A DNA stretch of 64,000 nt from Pedobacter sp. BAL39 (lineage in GTDB: Bacteria; Bacteroidota; Bacteroidia; Sphingobacteriales; Sphingobacteriaceae): positions 43,770-107,769 of the forward strand of contig NZ_ABCM01000020.1 of the NCBI RefSeq assembly GCF_000170795.1. The letters run 5' to 3'. Both the position numbers and the translations under genes were made by a program. A model generated the notes under the pieces. That model searched no databases and was not told the DNA's origin. It worked only from the letters and a program-made list of their open reading frames with translations. Positions 18,267 through 25,948 of this stretch are shown one piece after another (the first letter of the stretch is position 1; each line of letters opens with the position of its first letter).

Positions 18267-19205
18267 TTATTTCGCTTTTGGAAGAGCGGCATTGGTGGTG
18301 TTGAGTACTGAAGTGACGCTGGATACCATGCCTGCAATGTTCGAGAGGTCGGCAGGCACAATCATGGAGTTGTTGACTTTCGCCAGCTTTCCAAATTCTG
18401 TCAGGTATTGTTCTGCAATGCGCAGATTGACGGCATTCATACCGCCGTCCTGGTTGATGGATCTGGCAATTTCGTTGATCCCCTTAGCAGTAGCGATGGC
18501 CACCATCTCAATTTCTGAGGCTGTACCTGCTGCTTCATTGATCTTACGTTGTTTCTCACCTTCAGACCTGGCAATCATTTCCTGCTTGTCACCCTCCGCA
18601 CGATTGATCTTCGCCTGTTTATCACCTTCGGATTCTGCAATCATGGCTCTTTTCTCACGTTCTGCACGCATCTGCTTCTCCATTGCATCGCGGATACTCT
18701 GAGGTGGCGAGATGTTTTTTACCTCATAACGGGAAACTTTAATACCCCAGGGCTCGCTGGCTTTATCTACGGCAGCGACAATCGTCCCATTCACAGTTTC
18801 ACGCTCCTCGAAGGTCTTGTCCAACTCCATCCGTCCAATAACGCTACGCATGGTCGTTTGAGAAATCTGGATTACGGCGAAACGATAATTGTCAATTCCA
18901 TAAGAAGCTTTCTGTGGATCCATCACCTGCAGGTAGAGGATACCATCTACTTCTACGGCAATGTTGTCTTTGGTGATACAAATTTGAGAAGCCACGTCTA
19001 TCGCCTGTTCTTTCAGGTTCTGCTTGTAGGCAATTTTGTCGATAAAAGGAATCAGGATGTGAAAACCCGCGTCTAGGGCGCGACTGTACTTACCCAGGCG
19101 CTCCACGATGAATACTGAACGCTGAGGTACGACCTTAAACGTCGACATAAAGGCAATAAGCAGGAAAACGGCGAGAAAAATTAAAATGTAAGTTGATGCT
19201 GTCAT
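18267..19205 (-). CDS. SPFH/Band 7 (stomatin-like) membrane protein
   Basis: A 312-residue membrane-anchored SPFH protein of the QmcA/stomatin type. One N-terminal transmembrane segment (about 5-22) precedes the SPFH domain (about 25-180, with SVFIVERLGKYSRALDAGFHILIPF). The following helix carries a striking tandem repeat: ESEGDKQAKI, RAEGDKQEMI, RSEGEKQRKI at about 193-226, forming the coiled coil by which these proteins oligomerise into large rings. It overlaps nothing but starts 2 bases after the stop of the NfeD gene, its well-known partner; such pairs occupy membrane microdomains linked to membrane quality control. Confidence 0.95.
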   Translation of the reverse strand: MTASTYILIFLAVFLLIAFMSTFKVVPQRSVFIVERLGKYSRALDAGFHILIPFIDKIAYKQNLKEQAIDVASQICITKDNIAVEVDGILYLQVMDPQKASYGIDNYRFAVIQISQTTMRSVIGRMELDKTFEERETVNGTIVAAVDKASEPWGIKVSRYEVKNISPPQSIRDAMEKQMRAEREKRAMIAESEGDKQAKINRAEGDKQEMIARSEGEKQRKINEAAGTASEIEMVAIATAKGINEIARSINQDGGMNAVNLRIAEQYLTEFGKLAKVNNSMIVPADLSNIAGMVSSVTSVLNTTNAALPKAK

Positions 19206-19207
19206 AT

Positions 19208-19651
19208 CTATTTGGTTGATTTTACGATTAATAAAATACTGCGGTTTCCGGTGATGATCACGCGCTCCCCTGCAGCGATGTCCTGCTCTGAACTGGCTTC
19301 CCAGCTGGCTCCTTTGAATTCTACTTTTCCGTTATTACCTGGCCCAATAACAGTCTCGGCTAGTGCAACCTTGCCAATAAATTCGTCCTCCAGCTGCTGC
19401 CCGGCAGTATTGCCCATGCCTAGCTTCCGTTTCACCCAGCTGCGGAAAAAAACTACCGTCAGCAGGGAGCTCAGAATAAATAAGATGATTTGTGTGTTGA
19501 GGGAAACGTCGGTAAAAAAGGCAACCAGGGCAACAATCCATGCGCCGACACCAAAAAAGAAAAGTATGAACCCGGGTACGAGAAATTCCAGTAAAAAAAA
19601 GGCAAAACCAAGGCAGAACCAGATCAGTGCGTTATCTAAAAGTTTATCCAT
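19208..19651 (-). CDS. NfeD family membrane protein
   Basis: A 147-residue protein with two to three membrane segments in the first 80 residues (ALIWFCLGFAFFLLEFLVPG, IILFILSSLLTVVFF) and a C-terminal OB-fold domain typical of NfeD-like proteins (about 88-147, ending with GERVIITGNRSILLIV). This is the short NfeD form, without the ClpP-like protease domain. It is the first gene of a two-gene operon with the SPFH protein. Upstream is a GC-rich imperfect repeat (CCGGCTG and CAGCCGG near 19702-19730) and then a perfect 17-bp inverted repeat at 19801-19840. Confidence 0.93.
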   Translation of the reverse strand: MDKLLDNALIWFCLGFAFFLLEFLVPGFILFFFGVGAWIVALVAFFTDVSLNTQIILFILSSLLTVVFFRSWVKRKLGMGNTAGQQLEDEFIGKVALAETVIGPGNNGKVEFKGASWEASSEQDIAAGERVIITGNRSILLIVKSTK

Positions 19652-19800
19652 ATCATTGATGTGTAAGAGCGTTCCAATAAGACAATGAGTTGATGCTCAT
19701 GGCCGGCTGCGAACGTAAATGTTCAGCCGGATCACATTGCTCAGATGAAAGCCGGTACGCTCAATATAATACATTTAGCTCAAAAACACAAGGTTTTGCG

Positions 19801-19840
19801 CCGTTTCTAAGCCAAAAATTTGATTTTGGCTTAGAAACGG
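19801..19840. repeat. Perfect 17-bp inverted repeat
   Basis: CCGTTTCTAAGCCAAAA and its exact complement TTTTGGCTTAGAAACGG are separated by six bases (ATTTGA). It lies 18 bases past the stop of the MFS gene and 150 bases before the NfeD start, all on the minus strand. It could end MFS transcription, but neither strand has a T run after the stem, so a protein-binding or RNA-processing role is equally possible. Confidence 0.85.
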
Positions 19841-19857
19841 AAGAAAGAAGGGACAGT

Positions 19858-21093
19858 TTAAACCGAGGTCAATTGTTGCTTTTTCGACAACTTATAAATA
19901 ATGGCCATGATTACCGCTGAGGCAATACTGAGCATAAGGTAACTCTCACTCAGGTTTACATCATCTTTGGCCGGAAGTATAGAGATGACGCTGTAGCTCA
20001 GGAAAGAAACAATCACATAAGTAATCCCACCAGTCAGTCCGCTGGCAATGCCTGCATTTTTTGGGAACAGGCTCAGGCAATAGGTAAAATAGTTATTGAA
20101 AATATAACCTGCGGTAATGTGCACAAGGAAAGCAAAGAAAATGAGTGAATAAAGATTAGAGATAAAGTTTATACTGATCATCATCGAAATGATGAATACC
20201 ATTTGGAAAACGAGGTTTGCAGCCATCTTTCTGAAGAAGGGATGGTTAATGGTGGCCTTACCGATAAAACCGCCTACCATCCAGGCAAAACCCAGGATCA
20301 ATGAGCTGTACCCGGCAATGATGGGCGAGAGTTCCAGGTGATGCTCAATGATAAAGGGGCCGGTCATGTTGTAGATCATAACCATTGAGTAGGCCAGTCC
20401 AAGCATGACAATACCCAGCGAAAAGTTCAGTGTGCCGATCATTTCTGTATATACACTGAGAATTTTTCTCAATGAAAACTCAGAGAAGTGTTTTAAGGTC
20501 TCTCCACTATAGATGTATTCCAATGCTGCCATGACTAAGGCAAGACCTGCAAGGAGGTAAAAGTTGGATTCCCAGCCAAAAGAAGCCTGCAGGTACCCGC
20601 CAACAAAAGGAGCTACGATCGGGCCTGTCGACCATATAATAGAGAAGAGGCTGAGGTAATGCTTCAGCTGGTCGCCGCTAAAAACATCAACAAAATACGC
20701 CCGTTTGGCAACGATGACGGTCGCCACCGTAAATCCATGAATGATACGCATGAAATAAATCAGATAGATGTTATGCGTATTGGCGATGACGATGCTTGCT
20801 GCTGCAAAAATAAGCAGGCAGATCAGGCTCAGCTTGTACCGGCCGAAGCTGTCCACAATACTGCCGATGAACAGTTGAGAAATGCCATAGCTGATCAAAA
20901 ACAGGCTCAGCGTAAGCTGCACCTGCAGGCTACTGACCTGCATGGTCGCTGCCATCGTAGGCAATGAAGGAATATAGATATCTGTAGCAAATCCTGATAA
21001 TGGAATTAACGCAAATGCAAGAATGGTGGAGATGCCCTGATGTTGTGGTTTTAATGTTTTTATGGTGTCCAATGTTGCCGGGAAGTTATTCAA
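19858..21093 (-). CDS. MFS multidrug transporter, Bcr/CflA type
   Basis: A 411-residue major facilitator with about 12 membrane helices, probably a proton-driven drug or metabolite exporter. The segment FATDIYIPSLPTMAATM in helix 1 and the loop GSIVDSFGRYKLSL between helices 2 and 3 (the motif A region) match the Bcr/CflA group. The reading frame has no ATG near its 5' end; TTG at 21093 (protein MNNFPATL) is the best start, and a second TTG lies seven codons later. A -7 box TAACTTTG at 21098-21105 lies directly upstream, which would make the mRNA almost leaderless. Substrate unknown. Confidence 0.87.
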   Translation of the reverse strand: MNNFPATLDTIKTLKPQHQGISTILAFALIPLSGFATDIYIPSLPTMAATMQVSSLQVQLTLSLFLISYGISQLFIGSIVDSFGRYKLSLICLLIFAAASIVIANTHNIYLIYFMRIIHGFTVATVIVAKRAYFVDVFSGDQLKHYLSLFSIIWSTGPIVAPFVGGYLQASFGWESNFYLLAGLALVMAALEYIYSGETLKHFSEFSLRKILSVYTEMIGTLNFSLGIVMLGLAYSMVMIYNMTGPFIIEHHLELSPIIAGYSSLILGFAWMVGGFIGKATINHPFFRKMAANLVFQMVFIISMMISINFISNLYSLIFFAFLVHITAGYIFNNYFTYCLSLFPKNAGIASGLTGGITYVIVSFLSYSVISILPAKDDVNLSESYLMLSIASAVIMAIIYKLSKKQQLTSV

Positions 21094-21097
21094 GCGG

Positions 21098-21105
21098 CAA
21101 AGTTA
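21098..21105 (-). promoter_or_regulatory. Bacteroidota -7 element (TAACTTTG) for the MFS gene
   Basis: Read on the minus strand this is an exact TAnnTTTG. A TTG lies 23 bases upstream as a possible -33 element. The predicted start of transcription falls within a few bases of the TTG start codon at 21093. Confidence 0.5.
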
Positions 21106-21244
21106 AGTTTTCAGAAATACTTTTCCTGCAACAGAAAGACATACAATTGTAAAGGTTGGGACCCACAACTGCGAAGCGTAGGGGTTTAACGAGTTTGTGA
21201 TTATTGGTTGGCGAGTTGACGATTTCTGTGCAGGGAATTTACAA

Positions 21245-21481
21245 TTATTGTTTAATCAGTTTGTAATGAAGGAGTATGCCCTCCCTGATGGAATTGAGCA
21301 ATGGAAGGTCAATCTGGCAATCCAGGGTTTCGCAATGTTCATGGTCCTGATCGTCTATTTTGATGGTGCCTATTCTTTCTGAAGCTTCATTGGAAATCTC
21401 AAACTGCTGATCTCCAGTGGCAGTTATATTGAAAAAATACCCTTTGCCCTCGTTCGCAACTTCTATTCTAAACTGTTCCAT
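21245..21481 (-). CDS. Small conserved-looking hypothetical protein
   Basis: A 78-residue acidic cytoplasmic protein beginning MEQFRIEVANEGKGYFFNIT. It has alternating beta-like strands (FRIEVANEG, YFFNITATG, QQFEISNEA) and a C-terminal helix (PLLNSIREGILLHYKLI). I recognise no named family, but small proteins of this build are frequent in Sphingobacteriaceae. The neighbours are a PNPOx-fold protein upstream on the same strand and the divergent-reading end of the MFS region. The stretch 21482-21628 before it holds a stem-loop. Confidence 0.65.
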   Translation of the reverse strand: MEQFRIEVANEGKGYFFNITATGDQQFEISNEASERIGTIKIDDQDHEHCETLDCQIDLPLLNSIREGILLHYKLIKQ

Positions 21482-21539
21482 AATTGTTTCATTTATTGTT
21501 AAAACAGGAGAACTGCCGCTTTTGTTTAAGATGATAGTG

Positions 21540-21567
21540 CTCCTGCTGTTGTTGATAACGGCAGGAG
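21540..21567 (-). terminator. Stem-loop after the PNPOx-like gene
   Basis: CTCCTGCTGTT and AACGGCAGGAG pair over 11 bp with one mismatch around a 6-base loop, 62 bases past the stop of the gene ending at 21629. There is no T run. CAGGAGAACTG also occurs twice as a direct repeat (21505-21515 and 21562-21572). Confidence 0.35.
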
Positions 21568-21628
21568 AACTGGTATTTGTTTTAAACGGCTGTTTTCTAT
21601 TGGATTTTTTTTAACTGATTTTAGCTAA

Positions 21629-22165
21629 TTAGACTTTGATTTCTCCTTCAATAGAATCGTCAATCGTTTTCCCTATGGCTGCACCGGCAAGCTGTTTGAT
21701 AAATGCCACTGCAGTTCCATGTTTCGTGTCCCAGTAATAGCCTTCTTCGGGCTCGAACCTGATGACCGTGATGCGTGGGTCGTCGATGCCTGCCGTAAAC
21801 CAGACCTTTAAAATAGGGTCCCATAGCTCTTTGATCAGTGCTTTGTCGGTAGAGATGCTCGCTTTGCCATAAAGGTTAAGGAAGTCTGAATGCGGGCCAC
21901 CCTGAAAGAGCAGCTGTACCTTTTCATCGTTTTGAATTTCTGCATTTTTATGACTGTCGCTGGCACTCAGGAACCAAAAGATTCCACTGTCGTCAATTTT
22001 CTGAGGAGACATAGGCCTAGTTTCAAAAGGTGACCCAGACTGGATCCTGGTGCAAAAAAAGCAGGATTCCGCTTTTTTTGCAAGCTCTTTTATCTTTTCA
22101 ATTGCAGCCTGATCATTCAGGTCTCTTCTGTTTTCTTCGGGTTGTTGCTGATTGATGCTGTCCAT
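21629..22165 (-). CDS. Pyridoxamine 5'-phosphate oxidase-fold protein (general stress protein type)
   Basis: A 178-residue protein of the split-barrel flavin-binding (PNPOx-like) superfamily, close to the general stress protein 26 group. After a short charged N-terminus come the strands AESCFFCTRIQSGSPFETRPMSP, then GIFWFLSASDSHKNAEIQNDEKVQLLFQ, the classic pattern, and later the helix-strand part EELWDPILKVWFTAG with DPRITVIRFEPEEGYYWD. True pyridoxamine phosphate oxidase activity is unlikely in this group; flavin or haem binding with a stress role is more usual. Divergent from the polysaccharide deacetylase gene. Confidence 0.88.
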   Translation of the reverse strand: MDSINQQQPEENRRDLNDQAAIEKIKELAKKAESCFFCTRIQSGSPFETRPMSPQKIDDSGIFWFLSASDSHKNAEIQNDEKVQLLFQGGPHSDFLNLYGKASISTDKALIKELWDPILKVWFTAGIDDPRITVIRFEPEEGYYWDTKHGTAVAFIKQLAGAAIGKTIDDSIEGEIKV

Positions 22166-22217
22166 AATAATAGATTTGGTAGTTGGCTAACAAATACGGG
22201 CGGATATTGTGTTCAGA

Positions 22218-22248
22218 TTTGTGCGGGAGGGATACTTTAATATCTTTG
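22218..22248 (+). promoter_or_regulatory. Bacteroidota promoter for the polysaccharide deacetylase gene
   Basis: TTTG at 22218-22221, a 19-base spacer and TATCTTTG at 22241-22248 match both consensus boxes exactly. Transcription should begin near 22255, 12 bases before the ATG at 22267, which rules out the in-frame start at 22183. Confidence 0.75.
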
Positions 22249-22266
22249 TGTCCAGACATCACCATC

Positions 22267-23337
22267 ATGAATTACACGAGAAATACCCTATATCAGGCCA
22301 TCCTGGCTTTTACGATCACAGCTGTCAGCGCCTGTTCAGCAACGGATAAAAACAACGCCACAACAGCTGCCGACTCACTGTCCGGCGACAGTATTACGGC
22401 GGCACTACCTGCACAATTGCGAAAACCAAAAGAATTCATTCCTAATGAACTTGGGAAAGTTATGGTGCTCGAATATCACCTGATTGGAGCACCTGAAAAT
22501 GAATGGAGGAGAACTCCTGAGAATTTCAGGAGAGATTTGAACATGTTGTATGACCATAACTTTTATCCGGTATCCGTTAAGGACCTTGCCACCGGAAAGC
22601 TGAATGTGCCAGCAGGGATGACCCCATTTGTGATGACCTTTGATGATTCCAGTGCCGGGCAATTCAGGTACCTGGATAAAAATGGCAAGCTGGAAATCGA
22701 TCCAGACTGCGCCCTGGGGATCATGGAGGATTTCAAAAAGAGACACCCTGATTTTCCCATCACGGCATCGTTTTATGTACTGCCGGCCATCAAGCCTACC
22801 TTGCGTCTGTTTGCGCAACCCGACTATCAAAAGCAAAAGCTGGAATGGCTGATCAAAAATGGATATGAGGTGGGGAGCCATGGTTGGTTCCATGTGCCGT
22901 TGAATAAGCTGGATGATGCGGGTGTGCAGAAACACCTCGCCATGTTTGTGAAGGAAATCAGGAACTTCATTCCTGGTTATGAGGCCGAAAGTTTCGCCCT
23001 GCCGCTGGGCATGCACGCCAAAAACAGAGCGCTGGAATCCAAAGGCAGTTTTGAAGGCACCAGCTATAACCATAAAGCTGTTTTCCTGGTGGGCTCCGTC
23101 GCCTCTGTATCACCATATTCCAAAGACTTTAACCCATTGGCCATCCAGCGCGTGCAGGCAGGGGATACCCCCACAGGGCCGGAGGCATTCATGAAACAGC
23201 AGGATAAACACGGCAACCGCTTCATCAGCGATGGCGACCCGAAGAAGATTTCCGCCCCTGCTACCGCTAAAGACCAGCTGAAACCTGGACTGGAAAAGCG
23301 GTATCAGATCAACTGGCTGGAGTCCACTGCCAAATAA
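22267..23337 (+). CDS. Polysaccharide deacetylase family lipoprotein
   Basis: A 356-residue lipoprotein with a NodB-type deacetylase domain, which removes acetyl groups from N- or O-acetylated glycans using a divalent metal. The start at 22267 is chosen because a perfect promoter lies just upstream and because it yields a clean lipoprotein signal (ITAVSACS, Cys about 23). Motif 1 is TFDD with Asp126 and Asp127; motif 2 is SHGWFH with His205 and His209, supplying the metal ligands. The C-terminal ~60 residues are an added tail with repeated Lys and Asp. It is monocistronic; a broken gene follows. Confidence 0.9.
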   Translation: MNYTRNTLYQAILAFTITAVSACSATDKNNATTAADSLSGDSITAALPAQLRKPKEFIPNELGKVMVLEYHLIGAPENEWRRTPENFRRDLNMLYDHNFYPVSVKDLATGKLNVPAGMTPFVMTFDDSSAGQFRYLDKNGKLEIDPDCALGIMEDFKKRHPDFPITASFYVLPAIKPTLRLFAQPDYQKQKLEWLIKNGYEVGSHGWFHVPLNKLDDAGVQKHLAMFVKEIRNFIPGYEAESFALPLGMHAKNRALESKGSFEGTSYNHKAVFLVGSVASVSPYSKDFNPLAIQRVQAGDTPTGPEAFMKQQDKHGNRFISDGDPKKISAPATAKDQLKPGLEKRYQINWLESTAK

Positions 23338-23369
23338 TCAACATATTATCTTATCCTTTTCACAGCAAA

Positions 23370-23566
23370 ATGGAATTAGGGATCTATACATTTGGCGACA
23401 TTACGGCAGATCCGGCAACAGGGAAATATGGCTCCGCAGAACAGCGGATCAAAGATCTGGTAGAAGGAATTGTATCTGCCTAATGCGTTCCATTGAGCTT
23501 TTCGGAACAAAAATCGCCCCGGTAATCCCTGAGCACTCAGCCAGGGTATTGCAGATATATTTTTAA
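23370..23566 (+). pseudogene. Remnant of a luciferase-like (LLM class) flavin-dependent monooxygenase
   Basis: Two short pieces of one protein lie end to end. The first, 23370-23483, encodes 37 residues beginning MELGIYTFGDIT and continuing to AEQRIKDLVEGI, which is the N-terminus of LLM-class oxidoreductases. The second, 23483-23566, in another frame, encodes MRSIELFGTKIAPVIPE and ten further residues, which resembles the C-terminal end of the same family. The stop of the first and the ATG of the second share a base (TAATG). The full protein should be about 340 residues, so some 280 residues appear to be deleted. It is 32 bases past the deacetylase stop and its end meets the convergent DUF1801 gene. 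Confidence 0.75.
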
Positions 23567-23952
23567 GATTTTTTCAAATGAAAACGCAGTTCGTTTTCTG
23601 CTTTTCTGAGCATTACTATCTTCCGGATCAGCGCTTCCGGCAAAGCTTGCTGCGGACGGAAGTGAATGGTAGAACCTGAGACTTGGATGCCTTTCAGCTC
23701 TTCTTTTAAGTCCTTGATGATGGAGGGGCTCATGACGTAGAAACTGCAGTACTTTTTACTCACACCCATACCAACCAGGGAATAGTGGTACTTAAATACA
23801 GGGACCTGATAGCTGATCTTTTCTTCAGCTTCAGGAACCGTGCTGATAATGAGCTCACGTAATGAGCTGAGCGTGTCCCGAAAAGCTGCGGGCTGCATTG
23901 CGATATATCCGTCGATGGTAGTGGCTGTGCCTGATTCTGATTTTTGCATCAT
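23563..23952 (-). CDS. DUF1801 domain protein (iron-chaperone-like fold)
   Basis: A protein of about 129 residues with the DUF1801/YdhG-like fold. Recognisable parts are IDGYIAMQPAAFRDTLSSLRELI, PEAEEKISYQVPVFKYHYSLVGMGVSKKYCSFYVM and the final helix EALIRKIVMLRKAENELR. The family is related to frataxin-like proteins; its function is unsettled. Two adjacent ATGs (23952 and 23949) fit as the start, while a GTG six codons upstream would add a hydrophobic extension not seen in the family. The stop lies four bases inside the pseudogene on the other strand. Confidence 0.88.
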   Translation of the reverse strand: MMQKSESGTATTIDGYIAMQPAAFRDTLSSLRELIISTVPEAEEKISYQVPVFKYHYSLVGMGVSKKYCSFYVMSPSIIKDLKEELKGIQVSGSTIHFRPQQALPEALIRKIVMLRKAENELRFHLKKS

Positions 23953-24032
23953 TAAAAGAATTGGTACCACAAATAACAGGATTTTTTAATTTCCGGTAAG
24001 ATGGTGATTGCGACAAATAAAGGGTAAAAAGA

Positions 24033-24071
24033 ATCCGCTAACATCAATGCTGGGCATAGACATTAGCGGAT
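24033..24071 (-). terminator. Second terminator hairpin after the DUF2807 gene
   Basis: ATCCGCTAA and TTAGCGGAT form a 9-bp stem with a 21-base loop; on the minus strand the stem is followed by TCTTTTTACC. With the hairpin at 24083-24100 it makes a tandem pair. Confidence 0.55.
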
Positions 24072-24082
24072 GCCTGAAAAAT

Positions 24083-24100
24083 GCTGATCATGAGATCAGC
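24083..24100 (-). terminator. First terminator hairpin after the DUF2807 gene
   Basis: GCTGATC and GATCAGC pair around an ATGA loop. On the minus strand ATTTTT follows directly, 14 bases past the stop at 24114. This is a compact intrinsic terminator. Confidence 0.7.
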
Positions 24101-24113
24101 TCCTTAAGTATGT

Positions 24114-24848
24114 TTATTTCATTTTGCTAACCGAGCCGGAGCCGATTCCAGATTTCTCGATATCCGGGTTTCCAGTGTAGTACACGTGGCCGGAACCCAA
24201 TATAGTTGCCTTAATGCTGCCATCAGTTTTTACGTTTACAGATCCCGAACCGCTGATGCGTACAGAAACCTCATCAGCCGTAAAAGATTTTCCACCGTAG
24301 TTTCCTGAGCCACTCAGGGTGACACTGGCTTTATCTGCTTTACCAGAGAGGTTCACATTTCCGGACCCACTCATCACACCTGTAATTTTATCCGCCTCTA
24401 CTGTTGCCTTGATAGATCCTGATCCACTTAGGGTGGTGGTAAATTCAGCAGCAGTTATGGTTCCTGAAACAGTCACGCTGCCATCGCCACTCATCGTAAT
24501 GCTGGTTAGCGTTTTTGCATTGACGTAAGCCGTAATCTTCTTGTTCTCATATTTTTTTGCCCAGCTGGTCCAGCTGGCTTTTGGGCGGATGGTCAGTTTG
24601 TTGCCCTTGACTTCTCCAACGAGTGTCGAAATGGCTTCCTCATCACCTTCAAAACGGAGTCCTTCCTTAGTACCCAAAGTTATGATTACGGATATAGGGC
24701 CTCCGGCAATCACCCCATCGAAGTTTTTGACATCTATCTCATCGGATGAATGAGTAGAAGTGCTGATGGTGCTCTGACGAGCTGCGGATACATTTACCGA
24801 CCCTATACCAAGGGCAAGGACGATTATTAATGGAAATACTTTTTTCAT
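24114..24848 (-). CDS. DUF2807 (head GIN domain) exported protein
   Basis: A 244-residue exported protein with a signal peptide ending near ASA (about residue 23). The mature part is a right-handed beta-helix-like DUF2807 domain with repeated Ser-Gly-Ser-Gly turns: SGDGSVTVSG, LSGSGSIKA, MSGSGNVNLSG, LSGSGNYGG, ISGSGSVNVKT, LGSGHVYYTG. Each repeat adds one coil of about 20 residues. The domain is described as a putative auto-transporter adhesin head domain, but in Bacteroidota its role is unknown and it likely lies in the periplasm or on the surface. Two tandem terminators follow. Confidence 0.92.
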   Translation of the reverse strand: MKKVFPLIIVLALGIGSVNVSAARQSTISTSTHSSDEIDVKNFDGVIAGGPISVIITLGTKEGLRFEGDEEAISTLVGEVKGNKLTIRPKASWTSWAKKYENKKITAYVNAKTLTSITMSGDGSVTVSGTITAAEFTTTLSGSGSIKATVEADKITGVMSGSGNVNLSGKADKASVTLSGSGNYGGKSFTADEVSVRISGSGSVNVKTDGSIKATILGSGHVYYTGNPDIEKSGIGSGSVSKMK

Positions 24849-24983
24849 ATCATTTTCTGTGTTAGTATTAATAAGACGTTAGGTTAACAAGAATGTTGCA
24901 CAAGCAAATATATTTCTTTTTCATTTTTCCCCCATCATCAGATGCGTATTGATTTTCGAAAACTTCAATTGAGATGGAGTTTA

Positions 24984-24991
24984 TACCTTTG
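24984..24991 (+). promoter_or_regulatory. Bacteroidota -7 element (TACCTTTG) for the AraC gene
   Basis: An exact TAnnTTTG, 27 bases before the ATG at 25019. No well-spaced TTTG is seen upstream, which may mean that this promoter needs an activator. Confidence 0.5.
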
Positions 24992-25018
24992 TTATTGAAA
25001 AACTGAGGAATTGCTTAC

Positions 25019-25948
25019 ATGAGAGCTTTCAAAATAGGAGAAAAAGACCACATTAAGAGATTGAATAAGGTGCTTCAGTTTGTAGAGGACCATTTAGAGG
25101 AGGAGTTATCCTTGGAGAAGATTGCTGCCATTGCGTGTTACTCTCCTTTTCATTTTCACCGGATATTTAGATCAGTCGTCAATGAATCATTGAATGTGTA
25201 TATCGTCAGAAAGAGAATTGAAAAGGCCGCTTCCATCCTGATAAGGAAACCCGGCATAAGCATCACTGAGCTGTCGGTAATGTACGGCTTCAATGGCAAT
25301 ACTTCCTTCAGCAGGGCCTTTAAAAAATACTATGGGATGAGCCCCTCGGATTTTCGGGCACAGGCACCCGGAAGGCATAGCAAGATCTGTATAGAAGAGC
25401 GCAAGAATGGTAAAGGGAAAACTTTTTTTGAACCCTACTTTTGGGACATGGACAATCATATCACATGGATGGAGGCACGTGCGCTTGTAGAAATCAAGAC
25501 CTTGCCACAGTTGGAACTCGCCTATATCTCGCACATTGGCGACCAGGGGCAGGCACACACTTTTCAAAAACTGATGGAATGGGCCGGACAAGCAGGTTTG
25601 TTGCGAACGCCGGACTTTACACTACTCAAGATTTACCACGACAGTTTCAGGATCACGGCATCCGAGCAGGTCAGGATGAGCGCTTGCATTGTGCTGAAAG
25701 AGCCTGTTTCAACAGATGGTCTTGTAGGAACCATGACCATGCCTTCCGGTAAATGTGTCGTTGCCCGGATGGAGCTGGCCATGGATGAATTTGGAAAGGC
25801 GTGGACTGAACTGTTCGTCTGGCTCAATCGTAACGGTTATAAAACAACAGAGAGAAACTGTTTTGAGATTTATGGTAATGATCCTTCAACACATCCTCAA
25901 CATCATTTTATTGTGGATCTTTGCATCCCTATTGATGGCCACCGATAA
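25019..25948 (+). CDS. AraC-family regulator with GyrI-like effector domain
   Basis: A 309-residue transcription factor. The N-terminal ~110 residues are the double helix-turn-helix of AraC/XylS, with LSLEKIAAIACYSPFHFHRIF and later ITELSVMYGFNGNTSFSRAFKKYYGMSPSDFR. The rest (about 140-309) is a GyrI-like small-molecule binding domain (SOUL/Rob C-terminal type), with FEIYGNDPSTHPQHHFIVDLCIPI at the end. Such proteins often respond to hydrophobic drugs or sense cellular stress (Rob, SoxS-like), but the ligand here is unknown. The gene is monocistronic; its last 20 bases overlap the convergent barrel gene. Confidence 0.93.
   Translation: MRAFKIGEKDHIKRLNKVLQFVEDHLEEELSLEKIAAIACYSPFHFHRIFRSVVNESLNVYIVRKRIEKAASILIRKPGISITELSVMYGFNGNTSFSRAFKKYYGMSPSDFRAQAPGRHSKICIEERKNGKGKTFFEPYFWDMDNHITWMEARALVEIKTLPQLELAYISHIGDQGQAHTFQKLMEWAGQAGLLRTPDFTLLKIYHDSFRITASEQVRMSACIVLKEPVSTDGLVGTMTMPSGKCVVARMELAMDEFGKAWTELFVWLNRNGYKTTERNCFEIYGNDPSTHPQHHFIVDLCIPIDGHR

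Noticed and set aside
19690..19920. A 76-codon plus-strand frame covering the inverted repeat at 19801
   Set aside because: It runs antisense to the end of the MFS gene and through the perfect repeat; it is a by-product of the repeat and the intergenic sequence.
21417..21614. A 65-codon hydrophobic plus-strand frame
   Set aside because: It lies opposite the start of the small gene at 21245-21481 and across a stem-loop; the hydrophobic content follows from the T-rich strand.
22183..22266. An upstream in-frame ATG for the deacetylase
   Set aside because: A full promoter at 22218-22248 lies downstream of it, and the start at 22267 gives a clean lipoprotein signal.
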